This document shows positions 1 to 5,274 of a stretch of 10,476 bases of DNA, piece after piece; position 1 is the first letter of the stretch, and each line of letters starts with the position of its first letter. Origin of the DNA: Collinsella sp. (GTDB lineage: Bacteria; Actinomycetota; Coriobacteriia; Coriobacteriales; Coriobacteriaceae); NCBI GenBank assembly GCA_019414325.1, contig DXMG01000035.1, positions 1 through 10,476 on the forward strand, in the 5' to 3' direction. The notes under the pieces were generated by a model. That model did not search any database. It worked only from the letters and a program-made list of their open reading frames with translations, and was not told where the DNA came from. Position numbers and translations under genes: made by a program.

Positions 1-55
1 ACCAGTGACGCCACGGGTATGAACCGTGTGCTCTAACCAACTGAGCTACACCGCC
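1..55 (-). tRNA. tRNA-Met (CAU), 3' part beyond the window edge
   Basis: Read on the minus strand, the 5' acceptor strand, D arm, anticodon arm and start of the T arm fold as a tRNA. The anticodon stem CACGG/CCGTG encloses a loop with CAU. The 3' end, including the rest of the T arm and the acceptor strand, lies left of base 1. It is the last of three tRNAs transcribed leftward, three bases after the tRNA-Thr CCA end. CAU could in principle be elongator Met, initiator Met or Ile2 (lysidine-modified). The GGCGGTG acceptor and ordinary D loop favour elongator Met, but the missing half prevents a firm choice. Confidence 0.9.
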
Positions 56-58
56 GGA

Positions 59-134
59 TGGAGCCTGCAACCAGACTTGAACTGGTGACCTCTTCGTTAC
101 CAACGAAGTGCTCTACCGACTGAGCTATACAGGC
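59..134 (-). tRNA. tRNA-Thr (GGU)
   Basis: A complete cloverleaf is visible on the minus strand. The acceptor GCCTGTA pairs with TGCAGGC through one wobble pair, and the anticodon stem CTTCG/CGAAG encloses a loop with GGU. The T arm carries GTTCAAG. The discriminator is U and the 3' CCA is encoded (59-61). It sits between tRNA-Tyr and tRNA-Met in one apparent transcript. A second threonine tRNA with anticodon UGU lies at 4977-5051. Confidence 0.97.
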
Positions 135-144
135 ACTTGACGGG

Positions 145-226
145 TGGGAGCTATAGGATTCGAACCTATGTAGGCAGAGCCAACGGGTTTACAGCCCGTC
201 CCCATTAACCACTCGGGCAAACTCCC
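145..226 (-). tRNA. tRNA-Tyr (GUA)
   Basis: The minus strand folds as a class II tRNA with a long variable arm. The acceptor GGGAGTT pairs with AGCTCCC, the anticodon stem ACGGG/CCCGT encloses a loop with GUA, and the T loop is GTTCGAAT. The discriminator is A. It is followed by CCC rather than CCA, so the CCA tail appears not to be encoded, unlike in the two tRNA-Thr genes here. It is the promoter-proximal gene of the Tyr-Thr-Met cluster. Confidence 0.97.
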
Positions 227-288
227 AATCGTTCAAGTATCCGCAGGTTCTTTGGTCTTTTGGACCGCCGCCCCCGCGAACGAAAAAG

Positions 289-318
289 ATAATACGATGC
301 AACCTTGGGGGCTGTCAA
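289..318 (-). promoter_or_regulatory. Promoter of the tRNA-Tyr-Thr-Met cluster
   Basis: On the minus strand there is a perfect TTGACA -35 box (313-318) and, after an 18-bp spacer, a TATTAT -10 box (289-294, five of six bases match the consensus). The predicted start near 282 gives a leader of roughly 55 bases before the tRNA-Tyr 5' end at 226. The leader contains a short GGTC/GACC hairpin. This promoter lies inside a 106-codon open frame on the same strand, which argues against that frame being a gene. Confidence 0.65.
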
Positions 319-533
319 CGAAAACCTCTAGATACACGGTGCCGGGCGTATCTATATACCTTTGACCTGCGTTTTTGCTGAGTTTGGATATGAAGGACGG
401 TGGATTTGGCTGCGCTGGTGACATTTCCCGAGGGAATACTTTGGCACGGTGGAGTACATCTGCACCATCGACCTTCGATACCGACCCTCTTGCACTATTC
501 CATAGGTCACGATCGGGCTTCCACGACACGATC

Positions 534-597
534 GAGCGTGGATAATCTCCCACTTTTAGCGCGGCCCTAAGGCCAAAGCGGCAGATTATCCACGCTC
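534..597. repeat. 15-bp perfect inverted repeat (GAGCGTGGATAATCT arms)
   Basis: The arm GAGCGTGGATAATCT at 534-548 is the exact reverse complement of 583-597, separated by 34 bases. The interior contains a nested GGCC-CTAA-GGCC palindrome, so the whole can fold as a long imperfect cruciform or RNA hairpin. The right arm is shared with a direct repeat at 585-613 and 4636-4664. No uridine run follows in either direction, so a standard intrinsic terminator is not supported. It lies between the convergent-facing end of the regulator gene (630) and the tRNA promoter. Confidence 0.85.
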
Positions 598-613
598 ATT
601 CTCCAGGCGGGAG
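585..613 (-). repeat. Intergenic repeat, left copy (29 bp)
   Basis: This stretch matches 4636-4664 at 26 of 29 bases. It consists of ATTATCCACGCTC, a purine, TTCTCC, a five-base loop and GGGAG, so its second half can form a small TTCTCC/GGAGAA hairpin. It starts inside the right arm of the 15-bp inverted repeat and ends 17 bases beyond the stop codon of the RpiR-type gene. The matching copy lies just beyond the terminator at the other side of the sugar locus. Confidence 0.8.
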
Positions 614-629
614 AACTAAAGAGCCGCAA

Positions 630-1463
630 CTACTCGGGCCAGGCCAAAGTAGACCCATAGAGCGGCTCCCCCTTGGTGCAGGGGTAGCGACTCAAGTAAC
701 ACGACGATAGCAAGTCGAATAAATAAGTTATGGCGTATTTCGAATAAACGCCGAGTCGGTCAATTCCGTTTCCCGCATTACCAAGACGATATACACGGTC
801 AAAAGACCTCGATTTGTCATCGTTGCTAAACGCAGTAATTAGAATCTTCCTGCCCGAACGGCAATCAAGATACTCACGCGCCTGTGACGCAAATAGCCCG
901 GAGACCGATACGAGAATTATCAATGACTGCGAAGCGTCTCCCATGTTTTTCAATTCCGCGACGTTAGCCCCAGCAACTATGCGAACTATCTTGCCCGCAT
1001 AAAACATTTCCTGCTGAAATCGTACGAGATTGGCGCTCACATTATTGGTGCACCAGATTTCAACGTTTTTATGGCCATCAATTTCGTCGGCAAGGTGCTT
1101 AATAGCGATATCGGACACGCCGCTTTCAACCTCAGCGAACATCTCGATCATGCAAACGTCGAGCTCTGCCCTGTACTCCTCGTAGCCATATTCCTCCTCT
1201 CGATGGCTTAAGTCGCTTGGAAAAACTGATTGAGTAAATGATTCTTTCAAATCGCTAAGAGACTGGTAGCCCAATCGATTGCAGAAACGACGAACAGCGG
1301 AACGGGTCACGAATGCATCGCGGGTTATTGTGGCAACATTGATTTCGCTCGAACGCCTAATGTGAGCGATGAGATATCGAGCGATGGCGGCATCGTTTGA
1401 CCCAAACTCGCTGTTGATGATGGAGCTAATGCGATTGAGCACATCGAAGTCATTGATATTCAC
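630..1463 (-). CDS. RpiR/MurR-family transcriptional regulator (HTH + SIS)
   Basis: This is a predicted cytoplasmic DNA-binding sugar-phosphate sensor. With the start used here the protein has 277 residues, normal for the family. The first 75 or so residues resemble the RpiR-type helix-turn-helix, including a segment matching the usual SAVxRFCxRLGYxSxxDLK pattern. Residues about 130-250 form a SIS domain, with the hydrophobic strand ending in VSVSG followed by LFASQAREYL. I chose GTG at 1463 because AAAGAGGG stands just upstream at good spacing; ATG at 1502 adds 13 residues and has no nearby Shine-Dalgarno sequence, but cannot be excluded. The gene diverges from the 6-phospho-beta-glucosidase/PTS operon, which it most likely controls. 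Its usual fold-glycine pattern in the first SIS strand is replaced by CTNNVSANL, so the ligand may differ from well-studied members. Whether it activates or represses is not visible. Confidence 0.9.
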   Translation of the reverse strand: MNINDFDVLNRISSIINSEFGSNDAAIARYLIAHIRRSSEINVATITRDAFVTRSAVRRFCNRLGYQSLSDLKESFTQSVFPSDLSHREEEYGYEEYRAELDVCMIEMFAEVESGVSDIAIKHLADEIDGHKNVEIWCTNNVSANLVRFQQEMFYAGKIVRIVAGANVAELKNMGDASQSLIILVSVSGLFASQAREYLDCRSGRKILITAFSNDDKSRSFDRVYRLGNAGNGIDRLGVYSKYAITYLFDLLSSCYLSRYPCTKGEPLYGSTLAWPE

Positions 1464-1505
1464 GTGATCCCTCTTTCCGCTCTCCTCGAAATCATAGTTC
1501 ATTTA

Positions 1506-1543
1506 TTGAATCAAACAGCTTTGGTCGTTCTCCTATGATTCAA
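1506..1543. promoter_or_regulatory. Candidate operator in the divergent rpiR/bgl promoter region
   Basis: TTGAATCA at 1506-1513 and its exact reverse complement TGATTCAA at 1536-1543 are separated by 22 bases, placing the half-site centres 30 bp apart, close to three helical turns. RpiR-family proteins bind inverted repeats near their own divergent promoters, so this is a reasonable binding site for the adjacent regulator. A separate 8-bp palindrome TGACGTCA lies at 1550-1557. No strong -35/-10 pair could be fixed for either direction; TATGAT at 1534-1539 is the best -10-like hexamer for the rightward operon. Confidence 0.4.
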
Positions 1544-1614
1544 ATCAGTTGACGTCATCTTAATCGTAATTCCACCACACGTATCCACCGTGTTGAATGA
1601 TGGAAAGGGGATTC

Positions 1615-3033
1615 ATGGGCAACGTGAACAACATCCCGTTTCTCTGGGGTTCCGCCACGGCGTCTTATCAGTGCGAGGGTGCCTGGAACGAAGACGGCAA
1701 AGGCCTTGGCGAGTGGGATTTCTTTAACCACACAAGCAATAAGAACATCAACCATGTTGACGGTGATGTATCTTGCGACTTCTACCATCGCTATGAAGAA
1801 GATATCCGCATGATGAAAGAAGGCGGACAAAACACCTATCGCTTCTCTCTTTCATGGAGTCGAATCATCCCCACGGGTATCGGTGAAGTGAATGAAAAGG
1901 GTATCGATTTTTATAATCGGGTCATTGATTGCTGCCTCGAAAATGGCATAGAGCCCAACGTTACGCTGTTCCATTACGATCTGCCATTCACGCTTGCTTG
2001 CAAAGGCGGATGGCTGAACAACGATATGGCAGAGTGGTTCTGCAAATACGCCAAGATTTGCTTTGAGCGCTTTGGAGACCGCGTCAAAATCTGGGCTACC
2101 GTTAACGAGCCGCATTTCTACAGCTACTGCGTAAACATGTTGGGCAACTATCCCCCCAATCGATCGCTCGACGTTCAGTCGTACATGCAGTTTCAGTACA
2201 ACCTGATGCGCGCAAGCGCACTCGCAGTCCGAGCATATCGTCAAATGGGCTACGACGGCATCATCGGCGCCGTCCACGATGGCGGCGTTGTCGAACTCGA
2301 CCCGGCAACCGAGCACCCCGATGACGTATTTCGATACGCAGACTTTTTCGCCAATCGCATGATTCTGGCACCAGCGCTTCAGGGTCAACTGCCGCCAGAA
2401 ATGGACGAAATCCTTGAAAAACTTAGCGTCTCGCTCTATCGATCCCCAAATGACGTAGAAGAATTCAGAGACGGTAAAGTCGATTTTATTGGACTCAACG
2501 TGTATTGCCGAGAGTATGTAACCGACTGGCACGGTGGAGAGCTTGCCGTTTCGGCGAACAATAAGGGCGGTTCGAGCAAAAAGGTCGAAGGAAAATGCAT
2601 TGCGCCCTTGTTTGAAAGCGCCCGCGACAGCAATGTTCCCCGCAATAAATGGGGCCGCGAAATACTCCCAAGTTGCATGTATTCAACCATCATGGATGTC
2701 CACGAGCGCTATGACGCGCCCCGCATCTTTATTACGGAAAACGGACATGGCGCCTATGAGCAACCAGACGCAGACGGAATGATCCACGATGATGACCGCA
2801 TCGAGCTTCTGGGCCAGTTCATCGAGCACATGATGAGGGCTAAGCGCGACGGCGCGCGCGTTGAGGGCTACTACCTCTGGTCGACGATGGATCTGTATAG
2901 CTGGATCAACGGCTACGAAAAACGATACGGACTTGTCCATATCGACTTCGAGAACAATCTGGAGCGCACCCCCAAAAAGAGCTGGTATTGGTACCGAGAC
3001 CTTATCTCGAAGTATCAGGAGCAGGAAGGTTAG
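1615..3033 (+). CDS. GH1 6-phospho-beta-glucosidase
   Basis: This cytoplasmic glycoside hydrolase family 1 enzyme should split beta-glucoside 6-phosphates delivered by the adjacent PTS permease. The 472-residue length is typical. It opens with the family signature FLWGSATASYQCEGAW. The acid/base glutamate is E165 in TVNEPH and the nucleophile is E375 in ITENGHG. Near the C terminus, S429, K436 and Y438 in YSWINGYEKRYG match the Ser-Lys-Tyr phosphate-binding set of 6-phospho-glycosidases; ordinary beta-glucosidases have Glu where S429 sits. Start ATG 1615 is preferred to the in-frame ATGs at 1597 and 1600 because GGAAAGGGG lies just before it and the upstream ATGs fall on or before that site. 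Nine bases separate its stop from the PTS gene, so the two are an operon. Whether the substrate is cellobiose, an aryl glucoside or another 6-phospho-sugar cannot be read from sequence; 6-phospho-beta-galactosidase is a less likely alternative. Confidence 0.93.
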   Translation: MGNVNNIPFLWGSATASYQCEGAWNEDGKGLGEWDFFNHTSNKNINHVDGDVSCDFYHRYEEDIRMMKEGGQNTYRFSLSWSRIIPTGIGEVNEKGIDFYNRVIDCCLENGIEPNVTLFHYDLPFTLACKGGWLNNDMAEWFCKYAKICFERFGDRVKIWATVNEPHFYSYCVNMLGNYPPNRSLDVQSYMQFQYNLMRASALAVRAYRQMGYDGIIGAVHDGGVVELDPATEHPDDVFRYADFFANRMILAPALQGQLPPEMDEILEKLSVSLYRSPNDVEEFRDGKVDFIGLNVYCREYVTDWHGGELAVSANNKGGSSKKVEGKCIAPLFESARDSNVPRNKWGREILPSCMYSTIMDVHERYDAPRIFITENGHGAYEQPDADGMIHDDDRIELLGQFIEHMMRAKRDGARVEGYYLWSTMDLYSWINGYEKRYGLVHIDFENNLERTPKKSWYWYRDLISKYQEQEG

Positions 3034-3042
3034 GAGAAAGAG

Positions 3043-4443
3043 ATGAAATATCAGGCAATGTCCGAAACAGTCCTAAAGGCTGTTGGCGGCAAAGAAAACA
3101 TTACATCGGTAACTCATTGTGCGACGCGCCTTCGCATCGACGCACGAGACACCTCGATCATCGATCTCCAGCTCGCCAAATCGGCCGACCAGGCGCTCGG
3201 GGCAGTAGTCAGCGGTGGCCAGCTTCAGGTGATCATCGGCCCCAACGTCACCGAGGCTTACAACGACTTCCTCGACTTCGCGGGAATCGAAGTCGGCGGT
3301 GGCACGGTTGCCGACGATGCCCAAACCGCCAAAGACCTTGCAGAAGGCATTAAAAGCGGTAACACCGCCATGGGCTTGATTGAGAAATTCGGGAACGTCT
3401 CTGCACAGGTATTCATGCCCATCGTCCCGGCGCTCATCGTTGGCGGACTCATTCTTTCGATCAAGAATCTCCTGGTCAATTATTGTGGATTGAGCACCGA
3501 TAGCGGAACCGCCCAGGTTCTGCTGGCGATCTTCAGCGCCTCATTTAGCTTCCTGCCCGTTTACCTCGGCTATCAGCTCGCCGCCGTCATGAAGATGCAG
3601 CCTATCATGGGCGCACTGCTGGGCGCAATCATGATTAGCTCGTCTATTAGCGGTGCTGAGGGTCTCGACTTTCTTGGCATCCCCATCCCGACGAATGACT
3701 ACTCGAGCACGGTGGTGCCAATCGTACTGGGCGTTGTGTTCATGTACTTTGTTGATCGCGGTCTTCAGAAAATCATCCCCGACATTACCAAACTGTTCTT
3801 GAAGCCGCTGCTCACCATGTTCATCGTCGTGCCTGTTGAGCTGATTATCCTCGGCCCCGCCGGCAGCATGATGGGCTACGCGCTGAGTGATGCCGCCACG
3901 TGGCTCATGGATAACGTGGCATTTATCGCTACTCCAATCCTTGCAGCCCTTAACCCCTATTTTGTCATGCTCGGTCTTGATAAGGCCTACATCGCGATCG
4001 AAGTTACGAGCTTGGCGCAGCTCGGCTGGGCGCCCATCATCTTTGGCTTCATCTCAAACCTCTGCATTGGCGGCACGAGTCTCGCCTTGGCAACTGCAAT
4101 GAAAGGCAACAAGGAGAAGAGAGGTATGGTCACCACGGTTGCCGTCACCGCACTTTGCGGCGTAACTGAGCCCGCATTTTACGGCTGCCTCATCGAGCGT
4201 CCCCGCCTGCTTGTCGGCACGGCAATCGGCGCCCTCTGCGCGGGACTCCCTGCAGGCATCTTCGTCCTGAAGGAGTATGTTGCGGGAGCATGCCCCGGTC
4301 TTCTTTCTGCGCTGATCTTTATCGCTCCCGATGGATCCATGGGCAACTTCGTACTGGCGTGCGTTGTCGCCGTCATCGCCATCGTCGTCTCGTTCATCGC
4401 TGCACGCGTGATTATCAAGAAGAATCCCAACTATATTGAGTAA
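3043..4443 (+). CDS. PTS beta-glucoside-type EIIBC permease
   Basis: This is a membrane sugar transporter of the phosphotransferase system that imports a sugar and phosphorylates it on entry. Residues 1-85 form the EIIB domain, with the phosphorylated cysteine C26 in the motif VTHCATRLR. A linker to about residue 115 leads into the EIIC domain, with repeated hydrophobic membrane segments from about 120 to 455 and the conserved substrate-site signature GVTEPAFYG at 373-381. At 466 residues it lacks the C-terminal EIIA domain found in BglP-like EIIBCA proteins. No EIIA gene is nearby, so a phosphate donor from another locus is needed. AGGAGAAAG directly before the ATG gives a good ribosome binding site. 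It is the last gene of its operon and is followed by an intrinsic terminator at 4545. Sugar choice is inferred from the neighbouring 6-phospho-beta-glucosidase. Confidence 0.93.
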   Translation: MKYQAMSETVLKAVGGKENITSVTHCATRLRIDARDTSIIDLQLAKSADQALGAVVSGGQLQVIIGPNVTEAYNDFLDFAGIEVGGGTVADDAQTAKDLAEGIKSGNTAMGLIEKFGNVSAQVFMPIVPALIVGGLILSIKNLLVNYCGLSTDSGTAQVLLAIFSASFSFLPVYLGYQLAAVMKMQPIMGALLGAIMISSSISGAEGLDFLGIPIPTNDYSSTVVPIVLGVVFMYFVDRGLQKIIPDITKLFLKPLLTMFIVVPVELIILGPAGSMMGYALSDAATWLMDNVAFIATPILAALNPYFVMLGLDKAYIAIEVTSLAQLGWAPIIFGFISNLCIGGTSLALATAMKGNKEKRGMVTTVAVTALCGVTEPAFYGCLIERPRLLVGTAIGALCAGLPAGIFVLKEYVAGACPGLLSALIFIAPDGSMGNFVLACVVAVIAIVVSFIAARVIIKKNPNYIE

Positions 4444-4544
4444 ATGCCCGCTGTTTGCATTGGGGACATCCTCGGCAGACCGTTAGCAAGAACCCAAGAA
4501 GTCCCTTAGGGGCTCGATTAATCCATTCGGATTCCTGAGGCACA

Positions 4545-4584
4545 AACGACCCCGATTCCACAATGAAATCGGGGTCGTTGTTTC
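4545..4584 (+). terminator. Intrinsic terminator of the bgl/PTS operon
   Basis: AACGACCCCGATT (4545-4557) pairs perfectly with AATCGGGGTCGTT (4567-4579) around a nine-base loop, and the GTTTCT tail follows. The 13-bp stem is GC-rich in its middle. It lies about 100 bases beyond the PTS stop codon with no gene between, so it most likely ends the glucosidase-permease transcript. Confidence 0.85.
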
Positions 4585-4635
4585 TAAAGCCTTCGATAGA
4601 CAATCGGTGTTTACCTTAGCTCCCCATCCAAGTTA

Positions 4636-4664
4636 ATTATCCACGCTCGTTCTCCGGTCGGGAG
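4636..4664 (+). repeat. Intergenic repeat, right copy, with terminator-like tail
   Basis: This copy matches 585-613 at 26 of 29 bases in the same orientation. It starts with ATTATCCACGCTC and ends in a short CTCC/GGAG hairpin. Unlike the left copy, it runs straight into TTTTTCTTCT, so on the plus strand it resembles a weak intrinsic terminator, perhaps a backup to the one at 4545. A further partial copy, ATCCACGCTCG, is at 4690-4700. Together with the two arms at 534-597, four copies of the ATCCACGCTC core occur in the window, all in the two spacers that border the sugar locus. Confidence 0.8.
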
Positions 4665-4689
4665 TTTTTCTTCTCTCGCGTGTCCAGAA

Positions 4690-4700
4690 ATCCACGCTCG
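4690..4700 (+). repeat. Partial copy of the ATCCACGCTC repeat
   Basis: ATCCACGCTCG repeats the core of the 29-bp element that starts at 4636, in the same orientation. The hairpin half of the element is absent here. It probably represents a decayed or shortened unit of the same family. Confidence 0.55.
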
Positions 4701-4731
4701 AGCAGGACATCCAGGTCCGCACCCGCCCTTG

Positions 4732-4782
4732 TCTCGATCTGTAACAGCAAGAGGCCTATTCCGCTTCTACATGTTACAGATC
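4732..4782. repeat. Palindromic intergenic element, unit 1 (GATCTGTAACA arms)
   Basis: GATCTGTAACA (4736-4746) and its exact reverse complement TGTTACAGATC (4772-4782) enclose 25 bases. The unit begins with TCTC. It matches the unit at 4812-4862 at 36 of 51 positions, with the arms nearly invariant and the loop diverged. No coding frame or uridine tract is associated. Confidence 0.85.
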
Positions 4783-4811
4783 AAGGTATTCCTAAAACAC
4801 CCTAAGTTTCA

Positions 4812-4862
4812 TCTCAATCTGTAACAGTTAGATGCCAAATATCGGTCTTGGTGTTACAGATT
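4812..4862. repeat. Palindromic intergenic element, unit 2 (AATCTGTAACA arms)
   Basis: AATCTGTAACA (4816-4826) and its exact reverse complement TGTTACAGATT (4852-4862) again enclose exactly 25 bases. The unit starts 80 bases after unit 1. The outermost base pair differs from unit 1 (A-T rather than G-C) yet still pairs, a compensatory change that suggests the palindrome itself is kept by selection or by its mode of spread. Confidence 0.85.
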
Positions 4863-4930
4863 TAGACAAACTGGAGGACGAGACAAACCAAAAACGGGAT
4901 GGGCGCTAACCCGATGGCGCACCACCTAAA

Positions 4931-4967
4931 TAGAAACGGGCTCTGTCCCATATAGAGACAGAGCCCG
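4931..4967 (-). terminator. Intrinsic terminator of tRNA-Thr(UGU)
   Basis: CGGGCTCTGTC (4937-4947) pairs perfectly with GACAGAGCCCG (4957-4967) around a nine-base loop. Read on the minus strand, the stem is followed by TTTCTATTT, a good uridine-rich tail. It lies ten bases past the CCA end of the tRNA-Thr gene in the direction of that gene's transcription. Confidence 0.85.
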
Positions 4968-4976
4968 AAACTCTCA

Positions 4977-5051
4977 TGGAGCCAGTGACAGGAATCGAAC
5001 CTGCAACCCACTGATTACAAATCAGTTGCGCTACCGTTGCGCCACACTGGC
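4977..5051 (-). tRNA. tRNA-Thr (UGU)
   Basis: The minus strand folds as a complete cloverleaf. The acceptor GCCAGTG pairs perfectly with CACTGGC, the anticodon stem ACTGA/TCAGT encloses a loop with UGU, and the T loop is GTTCGATT. The discriminator is U and CCA is encoded at 4977-4979. It appears to be a single-gene transcript, with its own promoter candidate upstream and a terminator directly downstream. Confidence 0.97.
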
Positions 5052-5081
5052 ACACTTGGCGCTTTCGCGCGAAGCCTGTTA

Positions 5082-5110
5082 AGAATAAAGGAATTACGGA
5101 CGGGGCGCAA
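5082..5110 (-). promoter_or_regulatory. Candidate promoter of tRNA-Thr(UGU)
   Basis: On the minus strand TTGCGC (5105-5110) and TATTCT (5082-5087) are separated by exactly 17 bases; each matches the sigma-70-type consensus at four of six positions. The predicted start is about 25 bases upstream of the tRNA 5' end. The call rests on spacing and position as much as on the boxes. Confidence 0.45.
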
Positions 5111-5195
5111 CAGGCCGCACGGCGTTATACAAATATGCAAAATCCAGCAACAGCGCGTACCAGGCCCGTTCATTTCTGTCAGTGCGCTCTCAATC

Positions 5196-5227
5196 TTAAA
5201 ACTATTCGTCAGAACGAATAGTTTTAA
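5196..5227. promoter_or_regulatory. Operator 1 of the HTH-HipA-type gene (14-bp arm palindrome)
   Basis: TTAAAACTATTCGT (5196-5209) and its exact reverse complement (5214-5227) flank a CAGA centre. A second, slightly degenerate copy lies 46 bp downstream, centre to centre. A -10-like TACAAT (5229-5234) adjoins the right edge, and the matching -35 position (TCGTCA, 5206-5211) falls inside the palindrome, so a protein bound here would block RNA polymerase. The obvious candidate binder is the helix-turn-helix of the downstream protein itself. Confidence 0.7.
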
Positions 5228-5228
5228 T

Positions 5229-5234
5229 TACAAT
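5229..5234 (+). promoter_or_regulatory. Candidate -10 box of the HTH-HipA-type gene
   Basis: TACAAT matches the TATAAT consensus at five of six bases and lies between the two operators. With a 17-bp spacer the -35 is TCGTCA (5206-5211, four of six matches). Transcription would begin near 5241, at the edge of operator 2, giving a leader of about 35 bases. Confidence 0.45.
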
Positions 5235-5241
5235 GGAATAG

Positions 5242-5273
5242 ATAAAACTATTCGTTCTGGCGAAGGGTTTCGC
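5242..5273. promoter_or_regulatory. Operator 2, overlapping the ribosome binding site
   Basis: TAAAACTATTCGTTCTG (5243-5259) is identical to the reverse complement of operator 1, and over 28 bases (5243-5270) only three positions differ. The changes fall in the right half-site and create the GAAGGG that serves as ribosome binding site for the ATG at 5275. One strong and one weaker operator around a promoter fit graded autorepression, as in hipBA-type loci. Confidence 0.65.
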
Positions 5274-5274
5274 G

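Larger units (their letters stand above)
227..629. other. Intergenic region between the tRNA cluster and the RpiR-type regulator
   Basis: No convincing gene is seen in these roughly 400 bases. A 106-codon GTG-initiated frame on the minus strand (233-553) lacks a clear ribosome binding site, has no recognisable family features, ends next to tRNA-Tyr and overlaps the tRNA promoter; it is probably fortuitous. The region does hold the tRNA promoter at its left end and a long inverted repeat plus a short hairpin at 534-613. Confidence 0.6.
4444..4976. other. Repeat-rich intergenic region between PTS gene and tRNA-Thr
   Basis: No protein gene is supported in these 533 bases. From left to right the region holds about 100 unremarkable bases after the PTS stop, the operon terminator, the 29-bp repeat with a T-rich tail, a partial repeat, two palindromic units spaced 80 bp, and the tRNA-Thr terminator. 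A 62-codon minus-strand frame (4415-4603) runs through the terminator and the PTS 3' end and is not credible. Confidence 0.65.

Noticed and set aside
233..553. 106-codon minus-strand frame beside tRNA-Tyr
   Set aside because: It starts with GTG in an inverted repeat, lacks a clear ribosome binding site and family features, and a strong tRNA promoter lies inside it.
1852..2532. 226-codon minus-strand frame inside the glucosidase gene
   Set aside because: It is fully antisense to a well-supported GH1 gene and shows no recognisable motifs.
4732..4862. CRISPR array
   Set aside because: There are only two units, the repeats are palindromic arm pairs rather than direct repeats with unique spacers, and no cas genes are present.
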